Below are positions 24,858-36,039 of a stretch of 64,000 bases of DNA, in pieces (the first letter of the stretch is position 1; every line of letters starts with the position of its first letter). The notes beneath the pieces are model-generated. The model had not been told where the DNA came from and made no database searches. It saw only the letters and a program-made list of their open reading frames with translations. The DNA comes from Variovorax sp. SG517 (GTDB lineage: Bacteria > Pseudomonadota > Gammaproteobacteria > Burkholderiales > Burkholderiaceae_C): the NCBI RefSeq assembly GCF_013376045.1, contig NZ_JABMJG010000003.1, positions 496,001-560,000 of the forward strand, given 5' to 3'. A program made the position numbers and the translations under genes.

Positions 24858-25811
24858 GTGAATTCCTTCGTCATCTCCTCGCTCGTCCCCGTGGTCGTGC
24901 TGATCGCCGTGGGCTACCTGGCCGGCAAGCGGCGCTGGATCGGCGGCGGCGCGGTGAAGGATCTTTCTCACCTCATCTTCCTGCTGCTCGCGCCGGCGCT
25001 GCTGTTCCGCGCAATGAGCACGGTGCACGTCGAGCAACTGAGCCTCAAGCCGGTGGCGGCGTACTTCATCGCCTCCGGCCTGCTGTTCGCGGGCACGCTG
25101 GCGCTGCGCGGATTCAACCGCACGGCCGCGGTGATCGCGCTGGCCAACACCTACAGCAACACCGTGATGATCGGCATCGCGCTGATCGGCCTGGCCTACG
25201 GCGAGGCGGGCATGGTGGTGCTGCTCACGCTGATCTCGCTGCATTCGCTGGTGCTGCTGACCAGCGCCACCGTGGTGCTGGAGCTGGCCGTGGCGCGCGA
25301 GCAGGCCGGAGCCTCCGGCGGTGAGAAGCGTCCCTCGATGGCGCGCACCGTGATGCGCGCGCTGCGCAACGCCATCATCCATCCGGTGCCCTTGCCGATC
25401 ATCGCGGGCCTGCTTTTCGCGCAGACCGGGCTGGTCATGCCCGAAGCCATCGACAAGCCGATCCAGATGCTGGGCCAGGCCTTCGGGCCGATCGCGCTGG
25501 TGATGGTGGGCATCACGCTCGCGCTCACGCCCATCGGGCGGCACTGGCGCGGCGCGCTGGTGCAGGCGCTGGTGAAGAACTTGCTGCATCCGCTGCTGGT
25601 GGCGCTCATCGGCTGGCTGCTGGGCGTGCGCGGCATTCCGCTCACGGTGATGGTGGTGGCTGCGGCGCTGCCGATCGGCGCCAACGTGTTCCTGTTCTCG
25701 CAGCGCTATCGCACGGCCGAAGACCTGGTGACGGCCAGCGTCGCCGTCTCGACGGTGCTGGCGCTGGCCACGCTCACGCTCGTGATGATGTGCGTGCAGT
25801 GGCTGCGCTGA
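24858..25811 (+). CDS. AEC-family transporter (auxin efflux carrier superfamily)
   Basis: A 317-residue permease with ten hydrophobic segments split by a central region around residue 150 (EQAGASGGEKRPS). It starts at a GTG 34 bases after the inverted repeat. The half-repeats begin VVVLIAVGYLAGKR and HPVPLPIIAGLLFAQTGLVMP, and the conserved SNTVMIG in the first half fits the family. Bacterial AEC members often carry malonate, malate or other dicarboxylates. No linked catabolic gene is present, so the substrate stays open. Confidence 0.85.
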   Translation: MNSFVISSLVPVVVLIAVGYLAGKRRWIGGGAVKDLSHLIFLLLAPALLFRAMSTVHVEQLSLKPVAAYFIASGLLFAGTLALRGFNRTAAVIALANTYSNTVMIGIALIGLAYGEAGMVVLLTLISLHSLVLLTSATVVLELAVAREQAGASGGEKRPSMARTVMRALRNAIIHPVPLPIIAGLLFAQTGLVMPEAIDKPIQMLGQAFGPIALVMVGITLALTPIGRHWRGALVQALVKNLLHPLLVALIGWLLGVRGIPLTVMVVAAALPIGANVFLFSQRYRTAEDLVTASVAVSTVLALATLTLVMMCVQWLR

Positions 25812-25954
25812 GTCCTTCGCGCTCATCCCCATAGCCTGCCGCGCACTTTCGCGTTAGCACCTTGGCGCTTTCACGCGGCGCGCCTATGCCGTTCGGCAGG
25901 GTGGCCGTTTGGCGAGATGCCGCGCGGCCTTCCGGCCCCTACATTTGCCGGCTG

Positions 25955-26371
25955 ATGATTCACCCGGCGCGCTCTTCGGCCCTTCTTGCTATGGCGGTGG
26001 TCGCGACGGTGATCGCGCTGCACGGCCGTCCCGTGCGGGCCGCGGATGCCGCCGAGGCCAAGCCATGCCGCACGCCGTGCCTGTCGGCGAACGTGCCGCG
26101 CGAGCCGGCCGAATCGTCCGGCGCCGGCAAGGCCGAGAAGGCGGATAAGGCGGACAAGGCGGAGGAAATGCCGTCGAAGCCGAAGCCGGCGGCCAGGGCA
26201 CGCCCGCAGCCGGTCGCGCCGCCGCCGTCGGCACCCCCTCCGGTGCAGAGGGAGGCCGCAGCGGCACCGCGCCCCGCGCCGTCGAAGCGCTGCAGCGAAA
26301 TCAACATGCGCGCCGCCGTCGGCGAGCCGCTGTCGGACCAGGACATGAAGACATTGAGGAGCCAATGCTGA
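25955..26371 (+). CDS. Exported Pro/Ala/Lys-rich hypothetical protein
   Basis: A 138-residue protein with a signal peptide (LLAMAVVATVIALHGRPVRAAD) and a low-complexity middle: KAEKADKADKAEE, then a proline-rich stretch. A Cys pair (KPCRTPC) lies near the mature N-terminus and another pair flanks the C-terminal helix (KRCSEIN and LRSQC at the very end). The start at 25955 was chosen by the signal peptide; an earlier in-frame start is unlikely. Its stop overlaps the next start as TGATG, so the OmpA-like lipoprotein is translationally coupled. Not recognised; perhaps a periplasmic spacer or scaffold. Confidence 0.65.
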   Translation: MIHPARSSALLAMAVVATVIALHGRPVRAADAAEAKPCRTPCLSANVPREPAESSGAGKAEKADKADKAEEMPSKPKPAARARPQPVAPPPSAPPPVQREAAAAPRPAPSKRCSEINMRAAVGEPLSDQDMKTLRSQC

Positions 26372-27576
26372 TGACGACCACCATCCAACGAGCCCGCCTG
26401 GCGCTGCGCATGCTCGCGCTGTGCGCCGCCGCCGTGCTTGCCGCGGCCTGCGCGCACCGTCCCGCGACCGGCAACGCGATGCCCTTCGACCAGGCTGTGA
26501 ACCAGGCGGTGGACGACCTGATGGTGCAGACGCAGAAGCTGCCGGCATTCCTGGCCAAGGTGGAGTCGACGCTCACGCAGCGCCGCATCGTGATCGACCC
26601 GCTGCTCGAGGGCGCGAGCGGCCAGCAGACCGAGGTGACGCGCGTGGCCGAGCAGCGCATCGTCCAGCGCATGCAGGCGCAGTTCAAGCAGTTCACCGTC
26701 TCGCCCTTCAACGCCACGGAGATCGGCAACGCGCAGTACGTGCTCAACGGCACGCTGGTGCGCGACAAGGACGCCTCGGGCGCGCCCTACAGGCTGAACC
26801 TCGCGCTCACCGAGATCAAGAGCGGCGTGGTGATCGCGCAGTCGGTGACGCGCATCAGCGACGCCTCGCTCGACACCCGCCCCACCGCCTTCTTCCGCGA
26901 CAGTCCGGTGAACGGCAAGGACCGCGGCGTGGAGGGCTACATCCGCACCGCCGAAACGCAGCCCGGCCAGGCCGCAGACGCCCTGTACCTGGAACGCCTG
27001 CCGACTGCCACCGTGCTGCAGGAAGCCACCGCCGCCTACGAGGCCGGCCGCATGAGCGAGGCGCTGAGCCGCTACGAAGCTGCGTCGAAGCGGCCCGACG
27101 GCCAGCAGCTGCGCATCTACAGCGGGCTGTACCTCACGCAGTCGCAACTGGGCCGCACGGCCGATGCCGAGAAGACATTCGGCACCATCGCCCGGCTGGG
27201 GCTCGAAACCAACAACCTGAGCGTGAAGTTCCTGTTCAAGCCGGGCTCGACCGACTTTCTTTCCGATCCGAAGATCAGCGCCGCCTATCCGATGTGGCTG
27301 CGCCAGATCGCGCGGCAGGCAGCGCAGATCGATTCTTGCGTGGTGGTCACGGGCCACACCAGCCGGACCGGTTCAGAAGCGGTGAACGAGCGGCTGTCGC
27401 TGCAGCGCGCGACCAGCGTGAAAGCAAAACTGGTGGGCGAGGCCCCGCCGCTGTCGAAGAAGCTGCGCGAATCGGGCATGGGGTTCCGCGAGAATATCGT
27501 CGGCACGGGCGCCGACGATGCGAGCGACGCACTGGACCGGCGCGTCGAATTCAAGGTGGTCGGTTGCGAGGCTTGA
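26371..27576 (+). CDS. Lipoprotein with C-terminal OmpA-like domain
   Basis: A 401-residue envelope lipoprotein. The lipobox LAAAC lies near residue 27. A FlgO/CsgG-like middle (EVTRVAEQRIVQRMQAQFKQF, followed by NAQYVLNGTLVRDKDASG and LNLALTEIKSG) precedes a TPR-like helical stretch. The C-terminus is an OmpA peptidoglycan-binding domain (FKPGSTDFLSD, VTGHTSRTGSEAVNERLS, LDRRVEFKV). GAGGAG at 26356-26361 fits the ATG at 26371 better than the one at 26365. It may help anchor the envelope or sense it. The partner upstream is the Pro-rich exported protein. Confidence 0.8.
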   Translation: MTTTIQRARLALRMLALCAAAVLAAACAHRPATGNAMPFDQAVNQAVDDLMVQTQKLPAFLAKVESTLTQRRIVIDPLLEGASGQQTEVTRVAEQRIVQRMQAQFKQFTVSPFNATEIGNAQYVLNGTLVRDKDASGAPYRLNLALTEIKSGVVIAQSVTRISDASLDTRPTAFFRDSPVNGKDRGVEGYIRTAETQPGQAADALYLERLPTATVLQEATAAYEAGRMSEALSRYEAASKRPDGQQLRIYSGLYLTQSQLGRTADAEKTFGTIARLGLETNNLSVKFLFKPGSTDFLSDPKISAAYPMWLRQIARQAAQIDSCVVVTGHTSRTGSEAVNERLSLQRATSVKAKLVGEAPPLSKKLRESGMGFRENIVGTGADDASDALDRRVEFKVVGCEA

Positions 27577-27588
27577 CGACGATCCGCT

Positions 27589-28242
27589 TCACGGAGCCAG
27601 GCGCTCGCGCACCCAATCCGCGCCCTCGAGCCTGTAGCGCAGCCGGTCGTGCAGCCGGCTCTTGCGGCCCTGCCAGAACTCCCAGCGGTCGGGCACGAGC
27701 CGGTAGCCGCCCCAGTGCGGTGGGCGCGGCGGCGAGAGCAAATGCCTGGCTGCGAACACGGCGGCGTTCTTCACCAGCACCTCGCGGCCGCTGATCACTT
27801 CGCTCTGCGGGCTGGCCCAGGCGCCGATGCGCGAATCGAGCGGACGGCTCGCGTAATAGGCGTCGCTTTCATCGGCGCCGGCCTTTTCCACGCGGCCCTC
27901 GATGCGCACCACGCGCTCCAGCTCGACCCAGTGGAACTGCAGCGACGCATACGGGTTGCCCGCGAGCTCGCGGCCCTTGCGGCTCTCGTAGTTGGTGTAC
28001 CAGACGATGCCGCGCGCGTCGTAGCCCTTGATGAGCACGATGCGGCTCGATGGCCGCAGGTCGCTGCCCACGGTGCACAGCGTCATCGCGTTGGGCTCGG
28101 GCACCTGCGCCTCGACGGCCTCGGTGAGCCAGCGTTCGAACTGCCTGAGCGGATCGTCGGCGCTGCGGGTCTCGTCGAGCTCGGCGCGCTCGTAGCTCTT
28201 GCGCAGCGCGGCCAGCGCGTCTTTGGAAAGAGGGGAAGTCAT
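27589..28242 (-). CDS. pdxH: Pyridoxamine/pyridoxine 5'-phosphate oxidase
   Basis: A 217-residue FMN enzyme making pyridoxal 5'-phosphate from PMP or PNP. Family signatures are [50 protein letters not shown] and the C-terminal [22 protein letters not shown]. The start at 28242 (MTSPLSKD) fits the family better than 28260. It converges with the OmpA lipoprotein gene (12 bases between stops). This is a general metabolic gene. Confidence 0.93.
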   Translation of the reverse strand: MTSPLSKDALAALRKSYERAELDETRSADDPLRQFERWLTEAVEAQVPEPNAMTLCTVGSDLRPSSRIVLIKGYDARGIVWYTNYESRKGRELAGNPYASLQFHWVELERVVRIEGRVEKAGADESDAYYASRPLDSRIGAWASPQSEVISGREVLVKNAAVFAARHLLSPPRPPHWGGYRLVPDRWEFWQGRKSRLHDRLRYRLEGADWVRERLAP

Positions 28243-28271
28243 GCCGGGATTGTTGCGCACATACTCGGCCC

Positions 28272-28841
28272 ATGACGACGCAGAAGGCGAATTCCCCGGT
28301 GGTGATCGTGCTGGCCTCGGGCCGTGGAGAGCGCTTCATCGCGGCCGGCGGCACCGGCTCCAAGCTCAGGGCGCTGCTGGCCGGCAGGCCGGTGCTGGAG
28401 CGCACGCTCGACGCGGTGCGCGCCAGCGGCTTGCCCTGGCACGTGGAAGACGCCGGGCACCCCGGCATGGGCGATTCGATAGCGGCCGCCGTGCGCGCCA
28501 CGCCGGGCGCGGCGGGCTGGCTGATCCTGCCGGGCGATCTGCCGCTGGTGCGGCCGCAGACGCTGCACGCCGTGGCGGCCGCCCTGGGCGGCGCGGTGAA
28601 TGCCGTTCAGCCGCAGTATCGGGGGGAGCGGGGCCACCCGGTGGGCTTCGCCGCCGTGTGCGGCGCACAGCTGGCGGCGCTGGAGGGTGCGGCCGGCGCG
28701 GCGTCGGTCCTGCGAGCGATGCGTGCCACCGGTTCGGTCACCGACCTCGCGGTGGACGACGTGGGCGTGGTCACCGACATCGACACGCCCGAAGCGCTGG
28801 CGCAGGCCGAGGCGCTGTGGCTGGCGCGCGAGGGCGCCTAG
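28272..28841 (+). CDS. MobA-like nucleotidyltransferase
   Basis: A 189-residue NTP-transferase-fold protein. The N-terminal nucleotide loop is [25 protein letters not shown] marks the metal-binding Asp, and [10 protein letters not shown] is near the end. This is the MobA/MocA branch that makes molybdopterin cytosine or guanine dinucleotide, and many members are specific for xanthine-dehydrogenase-type enzymes. The motif lacks the usual K in LAAGxSxRxG-K (here [16 protein letters not shown]), so the substrate is uncertain. It is divergent from pdxH with a 29-base gap. No molybdoenzyme is nearby. Confidence 0.78.
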   Translation: MTTQKANSPVVIVLASGRGERFIAAGGTGSKLRALLAGRPVLERTLDAVRASGLPWHVEDAGHPGMGDSIAAAVRATPGAAGWLILPGDLPLVRPQTLHAVAAALGGAVNAVQPQYRGERGHPVGFAAVCGAQLAALEGAAGAASVLRAMRATGSVTDLAVDDVGVVTDIDTPEALAQAEALWLAREGA

Positions 28842-28869
28842 CCTTCCTTTTCTTCTCTGTCTTCTGCCG

Positions 28870-29409
28870 TCAGGGCTTCGCGATCACCGAGCAGGCGATG
28901 CGCGGGCCCGAATTGCCCGCGGGCTGCGTCGTGAAGTCGTCGGGGTCGCGGTGCACCACCAGCGCACGGCCGATCACGCTGTTGGCGGCACCCGGGGTGA
29001 GCGAGATCGAGTGGTCTTCGAGGCTGAAACGCGCCACGCCGCTGGAATCGGCCCGCAGGCTGGGCAGTTCGCCCGCATGGCTGCCCGGCGCGCCGAACTT
29101 GCCGTGCGTGCCGCCGGTCGGGTTGAAGTGGCCGCCCGAGGCGTTGCCGTTGTCGCCGCAGTCGCCCTTTTCGTGGATGTGGAAGCCGTGCTCGCTGCCC
29201 GGCACCAGGCCGCGCACTTCGCCTGCCACGCGCACGCCGTGGTCGAGGGCGGTGAAGGTCACCGTGCCGCGCGTCGGGTTGGGCGTGATCGCGGCGGTCG
29301 GCACCAGCTCGACGGCGGTGCTCGGCTTGCCGCCCATGCTGCCGCAGGCGGCCAGGAGGGCCGAGGCGAGGAGGGCGCCGCCGGTGGCGATGAGACGACT
29401 TTGGTTCAT
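28870..29409 (-). CDS. sodC: Cu/Zn superoxide dismutase, lipoprotein type
   Basis: A 179-residue periplasmic or envelope-anchored SodC that dismutes superoxide. Lipobox LLAAC with Cys22. Metal-site motifs HGFHIHEKGDC and GGHFNP with HGKFGAPGSHAGELPSL are intact, and the C-terminal GRALVVHRDPDDF contains the last His. AAGGAAAACAC precedes the start. Its start codon overlaps the stop of chaC as ATGA, giving coupling. Periplasmic SodC protects against external superoxide. Confidence 0.93.
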   Translation of the reverse strand: MNQSRLIATGGALLASALLAACGSMGGKPSTAVELVPTAAITPNPTRGTVTFTALDHGVRVAGEVRGLVPGSEHGFHIHEKGDCGDNGNASGGHFNPTGGTHGKFGAPGSHAGELPSLRADSSGVARFSLEDHSISLTPGAANSVIGRALVVHRDPDDFTTQPAGNSGPRIACSVIAKP

Positions 29410-30104
29410 GTGTTTTCCTTGTTGGATCCGGAAGGTTGGGATGAAGACTTGTCTGCCGACCCCGGAACATATACCGGAGCCTGCGGCGCATCGCAATCAG
29501 CCGCATTCTCCGATGCGAGCTGCTGCTTCACTTCGGCCAGCGCCACCAGCCGCGCCAGCGCGGCATCGTGGATCGAATGGCGCTGCAGCTCCAGCAGCGT
29601 CTGCTGGGCGTAGTCGAGCGAGCTACCGTAGCGGCCCACGGCATTGGCGAAGATGTGGCGGTAGCGCTCGTCGCTGAGTTCGCCCGTGAAGTTGGGGCTG
29701 CGCCGCGAGAGCGTGAAGGCCAGCGCGCGCACATCGCCCTGGGCGGTGCCGCAGCGCAGCCATTTCGGGTCGTACACGCCGGTGGGCATCTCGCGCAGCC
29801 AGAGCCGGCGCAGCGTTTCGAGGCCGTCGGCCTTCGGCACGCGGAACACCATGCCGCGGCAGCTACCGCCGGACAGCAGCCCGAACACGAGGCCGGGCGT
29901 CTGCACGCTGCCGCGGTTCACGCGGCTCCACATCTTCAGCGCGCGGTGCCAGCCGTGCACCCAGGCCGGGCGGCGCTCGGTGAAGCCGAATTCGGGCCGC
30001 CATATCAGCGAGCCGTAGCCGAAGAGCCAGAGGTCCTCGTGCCCGCCCCAGTCGGCGATGGCGCGCTCGAGCATGGGCTGCGGGTCGCGCAGGGGCCTGG
30101 GCAT
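29406..30104 (-). CDS. chaC: Gamma-glutamylcyclotransferase, ChaC family
   Basis: A 232-residue ChaC protein, which cleaves glutathione to 5-oxoproline and Cys-Gly. The family motif LWLFGYGSLIWRPEF is followed by RRPAWVHGWHRALKMWS and GLVFGLLSGGSCRGMVFRVP. It has a C-terminal extension after LVALAEVKQQ (about 40 residues, Pro/Ser-rich) not needed in the family. The start at 30104 is a guess; an in-frame GTG farther upstream is possible. Genetic coupling to sodC (4-base overlap) is unusual and suggests a joint redox response. Confidence 0.87.
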   Translation of the reverse strand: MPRPLRDPQPMLERAIADWGGHEDLWLFGYGSLIWRPEFGFTERRPAWVHGWHRALKMWSRVNRGSVQTPGLVFGLLSGGSCRGMVFRVPKADGLETLRRLWLREMPTGVYDPKWLRCGTAQGDVRALAFTLSRRSPNFTGELSDERYRHIFANAVGRYGSSLDYAQQTLLELQRHSIHDAALARLVALAEVKQQLASENAADCDAPQAPVYVPGSADKSSSQPSGSNKENT

Positions 30105-30239
30105 GGGATCGAGTCCCGGCGGACCGGGGTTCGGGGCAGGGTCCGACACGGGCGTGACGGAAGCGGCACCTACAATTTCCTGATCATGGTTCACCGCACC
30201 ATTATTTACCGGCCACTTCCCTACGGAGCAAGACCCCCG

Positions 30240-30803
30240 ATGAGCGACGACGACAGCCAGCAGAACTTCATCCTCGGATTCGTCATGGCGCTGATCGCGC
30301 TGGTGATCTTCTTCGTGATCGGCATCGTGCTCTGGCACAAGGCCCACACCAACGCGGCCAACGTGGCGGTCGCCAAGCCCGCTGCGGCTGCGGTGGTGAT
30401 TTCGGCGCCGCCCGCCGGCGCGGCGCCCAAGGTGGCAGAGGTCACCGAGACGGTGACCGTGGTCATCCCCGACGGCGCGAGCATCCGCGTGGTCGACGGC
30501 GTGGTGAACTTCTACTTCGCGACCGGCAGCGCCGACCTCGCGCCGGGCGCCGCCGAAGCGCTGGCCGCGGTCATCAAGGGCGTCGAGAGCGGCCGCAAGG
30601 CGGTGATCTCGGGCTTCCACGACACCACCGGCGACGCCGCCATCAACGAGCAGCTCGCGAAGAAGCGCGCCGAGATGGTGCGCGACGTGCTCGTGGGCCT
30701 GGGCGTGCCGGCCGCCAAGGTCGATCTGCAGAAGCCCGCCGTCACGGCCGGTTCGGGCAACAACGCCGAGGCGCGTCGCGTCGAGGTCAAGCTGGTCGAC
30801 TGA
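30240..30803 (+). CDS. Membrane-anchored OmpA-like protein
   Basis: A 187-residue protein with one N-terminal membrane helix (FVMALIALVIFFVIGIVLW), an Ala/Pro linker and a C-terminal OmpA-like domain (VVNFYFATGSADLAPGAAEAL, ISGFHDTTGDAAINEQLAKKRAEMV, NAEARRVEVKLVD). A TonB/Tol-like role in envelope organisation is possible. It is divergent from chaC, and its coding region is followed directly by a strong terminator at 30829-30853. Ribosome site GGAG lies 11 bases upstream. Confidence 0.83.
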   Translation: MSDDDSQQNFILGFVMALIALVIFFVIGIVLWHKAHTNAANVAVAKPAAAAVVISAPPAGAAPKVAEVTETVTVVIPDGASIRVVDGVVNFYFATGSADLAPGAAEALAAVIKGVESGRKAVISGFHDTTGDAAINEQLAKKRAEMVRDVLVGLGVPAAKVDLQKPAVTAGSGNNAEARRVEVKLVD

Positions 30804-30828
30804 AAGCCCCTTGCGCCTATTCCCCAGG

Positions 30829-30853
30829 AAGCCCGGCCACGCCGGGCTTTTTT
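30829..30853 (+). terminator. Rho-independent terminator
   Basis: AAGCCCGGC at 30829-30837, a CAC loop and GCCGGGCTT at 30841-30849 form a strong stem followed by a run of T to 30853. It ends the OmpA-like gene and insulates edd. Confidence 0.9.
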
Positions 30854-30998
30854 GCGTGTGCTTCGTCACAGGATGCAAACGGGTAAATTCGTATTGCCCT
30901 GCGCTCGGATTTCATCGGGCCCGCACGCCTGGCTTGTTACCATGGCCTTCCAGGCCCACAGTCGCTCCGGCGACATGCAGCAGGAGCCATCGACCCCC

Positions 30999-32849
<1,851 letters not shown>

Positions 32850-32903
32850 CCAGGGGCGGTCCTCACAGAGCGCGATGCATACGTAACCGATTGGAGCCAG
32901 CAA

Positions 32904-33539
32904 ATGACTGAAAAACTCACCCCCCTCGAAGTGATGCGCGACGCCCCGGTCATTCCGGTGATCGTGCTCAACGACGTGAAGGACGCCATCCCGCTCGCGC
33001 GCGCCCTCGTGGCCGGCGGCATCCGCATGCTCGAGGTCACGCTGCGCACGCCGCAGGCGCTGCAGTGCATCGAGGCCATCGCCAAGGACGTGCCCGAGGC
33101 CGTGGCCGGCGCTGGCACCATCCGCAGCGCCGCCGACGCGCAGGCCGCGGCGCTGGCCGGCGCGAAGTTCGGCGTGAGCCCGGGTTACACGCGCTCCGTC
33201 GGCAAGGCCTGCCACGACATCGGCCTGCCGCTTCTGCCCGGCGTTGCCACCGGCAGCGAGATCATGACGGCGCAGGAAGACGGCTACACGCAGCTGAAGT
33301 TCTTCCCCGCGCTGCAGGCCGGCGGCCTGCCGATGCTCAAGGCATGGCAGGGCCCGTTCGGCGACGTCACCTTCTGCCCGACCGGCGGCATCCATGCCGG
33401 CAACGCGGCCGAGTTCCTCGCGCTGTCGAACGTGGCCTGCGTGGGCGGCTCGTGGATCGTGCCGACCGACGCGATCCGCGACGGCGACTGGGCCCGCATC
33501 GAGCAGCTCGCACGCGCCGCGAGCCAACTGTCGCGCTGA
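32904..33539 (+). CDS. eda: 2-keto-3-deoxy-6-phosphogluconate aldolase
   Basis: A 211-residue class I aldolase splitting KDPG to pyruvate and glyceraldehyde 3-phosphate. Motifs are [32 protein letters not shown], and TQLKFFPA with the Schiff-base Lys132; [15 protein letters not shown] closes the site. GGAG precedes the ATG by 8 bases. It forms the Entner-Doudoroff pair with edd. A second homologue of this fold, dgoA, is encoded at 47040-47687 for the galactonate branch. Confidence 0.95.
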   Translation: MTEKLTPLEVMRDAPVIPVIVLNDVKDAIPLARALVAGGIRMLEVTLRTPQALQCIEAIAKDVPEAVAGAGTIRSAADAQAAALAGAKFGVSPGYTRSVGKACHDIGLPLLPGVATGSEIMTAQEDGYTQLKFFPALQAGGLPMLKAWQGPFGDVTFCPTGGIHAGNAAEFLALSNVACVGGSWIVPTDAIRDGDWARIEQLARAASQLSR

Positions 33540-33550
33540 GCGCCGCCGCC

Positions 33551-34282
33551 ATGAGCAGCGCGGATTTCGACGCGAGCGATCTCAAGGTCATCGCATTCGA
33601 CGTCTTCGGCACGGTGGTCGACTGGCACAGCGGCATCGCCGCCGAGGTCGAGCGCGTGTTCCCGGGCATCGACGGCGCGGCCTTCGCGCTCGCGTGGCGC
33701 GCCGGCTACCAGCCCGCCATGAAGGCGGTGATGGAGCGCATCGCGGCGGGCGAGGGCGGCTTCACGCTGCTCGACGAACTGCACCTGAGCATGCTTGACC
33801 AGGTGCTGCACGACTTCAGCCTGGCCGACAGCATCGAGGCCGGCGCCAAGCGCGACCTGAGCCGTGCCTGGCACCGCCTGCCGGCCTGGCCCGATTCGGT
33901 GGACGGGCTCTCGCGGCTGAAGAAGAAGTTCACCATCTGCACGCTGTCGAACGGCAACATCGGCCTGCTCACCGAGATGGCCAAGCGCGCGGGCCTGCCC
34001 TGGGACTGCATCCTGTCGGCCGAAGTGTTCAAGGCCTACAAGCCCGACCCGCGCACCTACCTTGGCGTGGCGGGCGTGTTCGATGCGACGCCCGGCCAGG
34101 TGATGCTGGCCGCCGCGCACCATGACGACCTCGCGGCCGCGCGCGCCTGCGGCCTGAAGACGGCCTACATCGAGCGCCCGCACGAGTTCGGCCAGGCCCG
34201 GCCGAAGGACGTGTCGCCGCAGCCGGACAACAACCTGCACGCCCGCGACATCGACCACCTGGCCGATCTGCTGGGCTGCTGA
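33551..34282 (+). CDS. Haloacid dehalogenase, type II (HAD superfamily)
   Basis: A 243-residue HAD hydrolase. The nucleophile is Asp17 in IAFDVFGTVVD, with CTLSNGN as the Ser/Thr motif, then KAYKPDPRTYLGVAGV and MLAAAHHDDLAAARACGLKTAYI. These match L-2-haloacid dehalogenases and related 2-haloalkanoate enzymes more than sugar phosphatases. It starts 11 bases after eda, so it may be transcribed with edd-eda, but no functional link is obvious; a phosphatase side role remains possible. Confidence 0.85.
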   Translation: MSSADFDASDLKVIAFDVFGTVVDWHSGIAAEVERVFPGIDGAAFALAWRAGYQPAMKAVMERIAAGEGGFTLLDELHLSMLDQVLHDFSLADSIEAGAKRDLSRAWHRLPAWPDSVDGLSRLKKKFTICTLSNGNIGLLTEMAKRAGLPWDCILSAEVFKAYKPDPRTYLGVAGVFDATPGQVMLAAAHHDDLAAARACGLKTAYIERPHEFGQARPKDVSPQPDNNLHARDIDHLADLLGC

Positions 34283-34298
34283 TCGATCAACGAATCAA

Positions 34299-34853
34299 TC
34301 AGTCGGTGAGAAGTTTCTCCACCGTGCGCAGGTTGCGCGTGGTGGTGCTCGACTTGTAGCGGGCCTTGCCGAGCAGCTTGGCCACCGGCGTATCGAGGCT
34401 CTCGCCGCGCGGGCACTGCCAGTACAGAACGCCCTTGCCGCGCTCCAACTGCTCGGTGGCGGCATCGACCGCGCCGGCCTTTTCCATGATCTCGTCGAGC
34501 ATCGCCTTGTCGGAGCCGAACACGATGTACGGATGGCGCTCCTCGTCGATGCGTTCGAAGGGGTAGGCGGTGGCGATCTCGGCCAAGGTCTTCTGCGTGA
34601 GCAGCACGATCCACGCGTCGTAGCCGAAGCGCTTGCGCAGCGCCTGCTCGATGCGGGTGCGCAGCGCGGCGCCGCTCTCGTCAGAGTCGAACAGCACGTT
34701 GCCGCTGGCGAGCACCGTGCGCACCGCGCCGAAGCCCAGTTCGACGAAGAGCGCCTTCAGCTCGGCGCTCTTGATGGTGATGCCGTTGACGTTCACGCCG
34801 CGCAGCAGCGCGACATGGCGCGTTGCCGCGGGCTGTTTCTTCGTGGCTGCCAT
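34299..34853 (-). CDS. DUF1697 protein
   Basis: A 184-residue protein with the family N-terminus HVALLRGVNVNG and then SAELKALFVELGF, TVLASGNVLFDS, and the C-terminal LLGKARYKSSTTTRNLRTVEK. DUF1697 has no established biochemical role. It converges with the HAD gene. The Lys/Ala-rich start (MAATKKQPAATR) is typical of the family in high-GC genomes. Confidence 0.85.
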   Translation of the reverse strand: MAATKKQPAATRHVALLRGVNVNGITIKSAELKALFVELGFGAVRTVLASGNVLFDSDESGAALRTRIEQALRKRFGYDAWIVLLTQKTLAEIATAYPFERIDEERHPYIVFGSDKAMLDEIMEKAGAVDAATEQLERGKGVLYWQCPRGESLDTPVAKLLGKARYKSSTTTRNLRTVEKLLTD

Positions 34854-34875
34854 GGCGGGGTCGGCGGCGCGGCCC

Positions 34876-35289
34876 TCAGCGCAGGCCGCCGCCTGCGGCG
34901 TTCTCGTCGCGCTGGATGAGTTCGATCTTGTAGCCGTCGGGGTCGGTGACGAAGGCGATCACGGTGGTGCCGCCCTTGACCGGGCCGGCCTCGCGCGTCA
35001 CGTTGCCGCCGGCGGCCTTGATCTTCTCGCAGGCCGCGTAGGCATCGGGCACGCCGAGCGCGATGTGGCCGTAGGCGGTGCCGAGCTCGTAGCTCTCGGT
35101 GCCCCAGTTGTAGGTGAGCTCGATCTCGGCCTGGTCGGGGTTGCCGTTGCCGTAGCCGATGAAGGCGAGGCTGTATTTGTACTCGGGGTTCTCCGAAGTG
35201 CGCAGCAGGTTCATGCCGAGCACCTTGGTGTAGAAGTCGATGGAGCGCTGCAGGTTGCCGACGCGCAGCATGGTGTGGAGGAGTCGCAT
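34876..35289 (-). CDS. gloA: Lactoylglutathione lyase (glyoxalase I)
   Basis: A 137-residue metal-dependent enzyme that isomerises the methylglyoxal-glutathione hemithioacetal. N-terminus [20 protein letters not shown] with metal-ligand His5, ELTYNWG with a Glu ligand, [20 protein letters not shown] with His, and [12 protein letters not shown] with the final Glu. The pattern is of the Ni2+/Co2+ E. coli type. AAGGCACC lies upstream of the start. It precedes DUF1697 on the same strand by 22 bases. Methylglyoxal arises from triose phosphates, fitting a sugar-acid-using organism. Confidence 0.95.
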   Translation of the reverse strand: MRLLHTMLRVGNLQRSIDFYTKVLGMNLLRTSENPEYKYSLAFIGYGNGNPDQAEIELTYNWGTESYELGTAYGHIALGVPDAYAACEKIKAAGGNVTREAGPVKGGTTVIAFVTDPDGYKIELIQRDENAAGGGLR

Positions 35290-35355
35290 CTCGTGGTGCC
35301 TTGTTCGTAGTCGTGGAGAGGGAAGCCCGCTATTGTGAGCCTGCGGGCGCCGCGA

Positions 35356-36039
35356 TCAAGCGGCCAGGGTCAGCAGGTGGGCCTGGTGGCGCTTCAGGAA
35401 CTCCATCAGGTGCTGCGGGTACTCGGGCACCACCGCGTTGCGCACGCTGGGGCGCGCGGCCAGTGCCTTGCGCCATGCATCCACCTTGGGCAGCGAATCG
35501 AAGATGAGCGAGTCGCTGATCGCATCGAACACCTCGAAGTAGCGGAACACCGGCGCGAAGACCGCGTCGACGAGGCTGAAGCTGCCGCCCGCGAAGTAGG
35601 GACCTTCGCCCAGCGCCGCCTCCACACGCTGGAACTTGGCCAGCAGCGCCTGCCGCTTCTGCTCGAACACGGCTGCGTCCTGCGTGGTCTCGTAGCCCCA
35701 GAGGTCGCCGAGGATGGCCGAGCCGAACTCCATCCATGCGCGGTGCTCGGCGCGGGTGAGCGGGTCTTCAGGGTGCAGGCGCGCGCCGGACTGCGTTTCT
35801 TCGAGATACTCGCAGATAACGTTGCTTTCGAACAGCACGGCCTCGCCGCCGTCAGGCCGGCGCACCTTCAGCAGCGGCACCTTGCCGAGCGGAGAGATGT
35901 CGAGGAACCACTGCGGCTTGCTGGACAGGTCGATCACCACGCGTTCGAAGGGCACGTTCTTCTCGTGCAGGGCGATCGCGGCGCGCTGCACGTACGGGCA
36001 CAGCAGGTGGCTGACGAGGGTGAGGGCTTGTTGCGTCAT
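35356..36039 (-). CDS. Glutathione S-transferase
   Basis: A 227-residue cytosolic GST. The N-terminal thioredoxin fold has CPYVQRAAIALHEKNVPFE (catalytic Cys14) and ISPLGKVPLL, ESNVICEYLEE for glutathione binding. The C-terminal helical domain follows. The CPxx start resembles beta/omega-class GSTs that use a Cys for glutathione-dependent reductions. It lies 66 bases upstream of gloA on the same strand, so the two glutathione-dependent detoxification genes are probably co-expressed. Confidence 0.9.
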   Translation of the reverse strand: MTQQALTLVSHLLCPYVQRAAIALHEKNVPFERVVIDLSSKPQWFLDISPLGKVPLLKVRRPDGGEAVLFESNVICEYLEETQSGARLHPEDPLTRAEHRAWMEFGSAILGDLWGYETTQDAAVFEQKRQALLAKFQRVEAALGEGPYFAGGSFSLVDAVFAPVFRYFEVFDAISDSLIFDSLPKVDAWRKALAARPSVRNAVVPEYPQHLMEFLKRHQAHLLTLAA

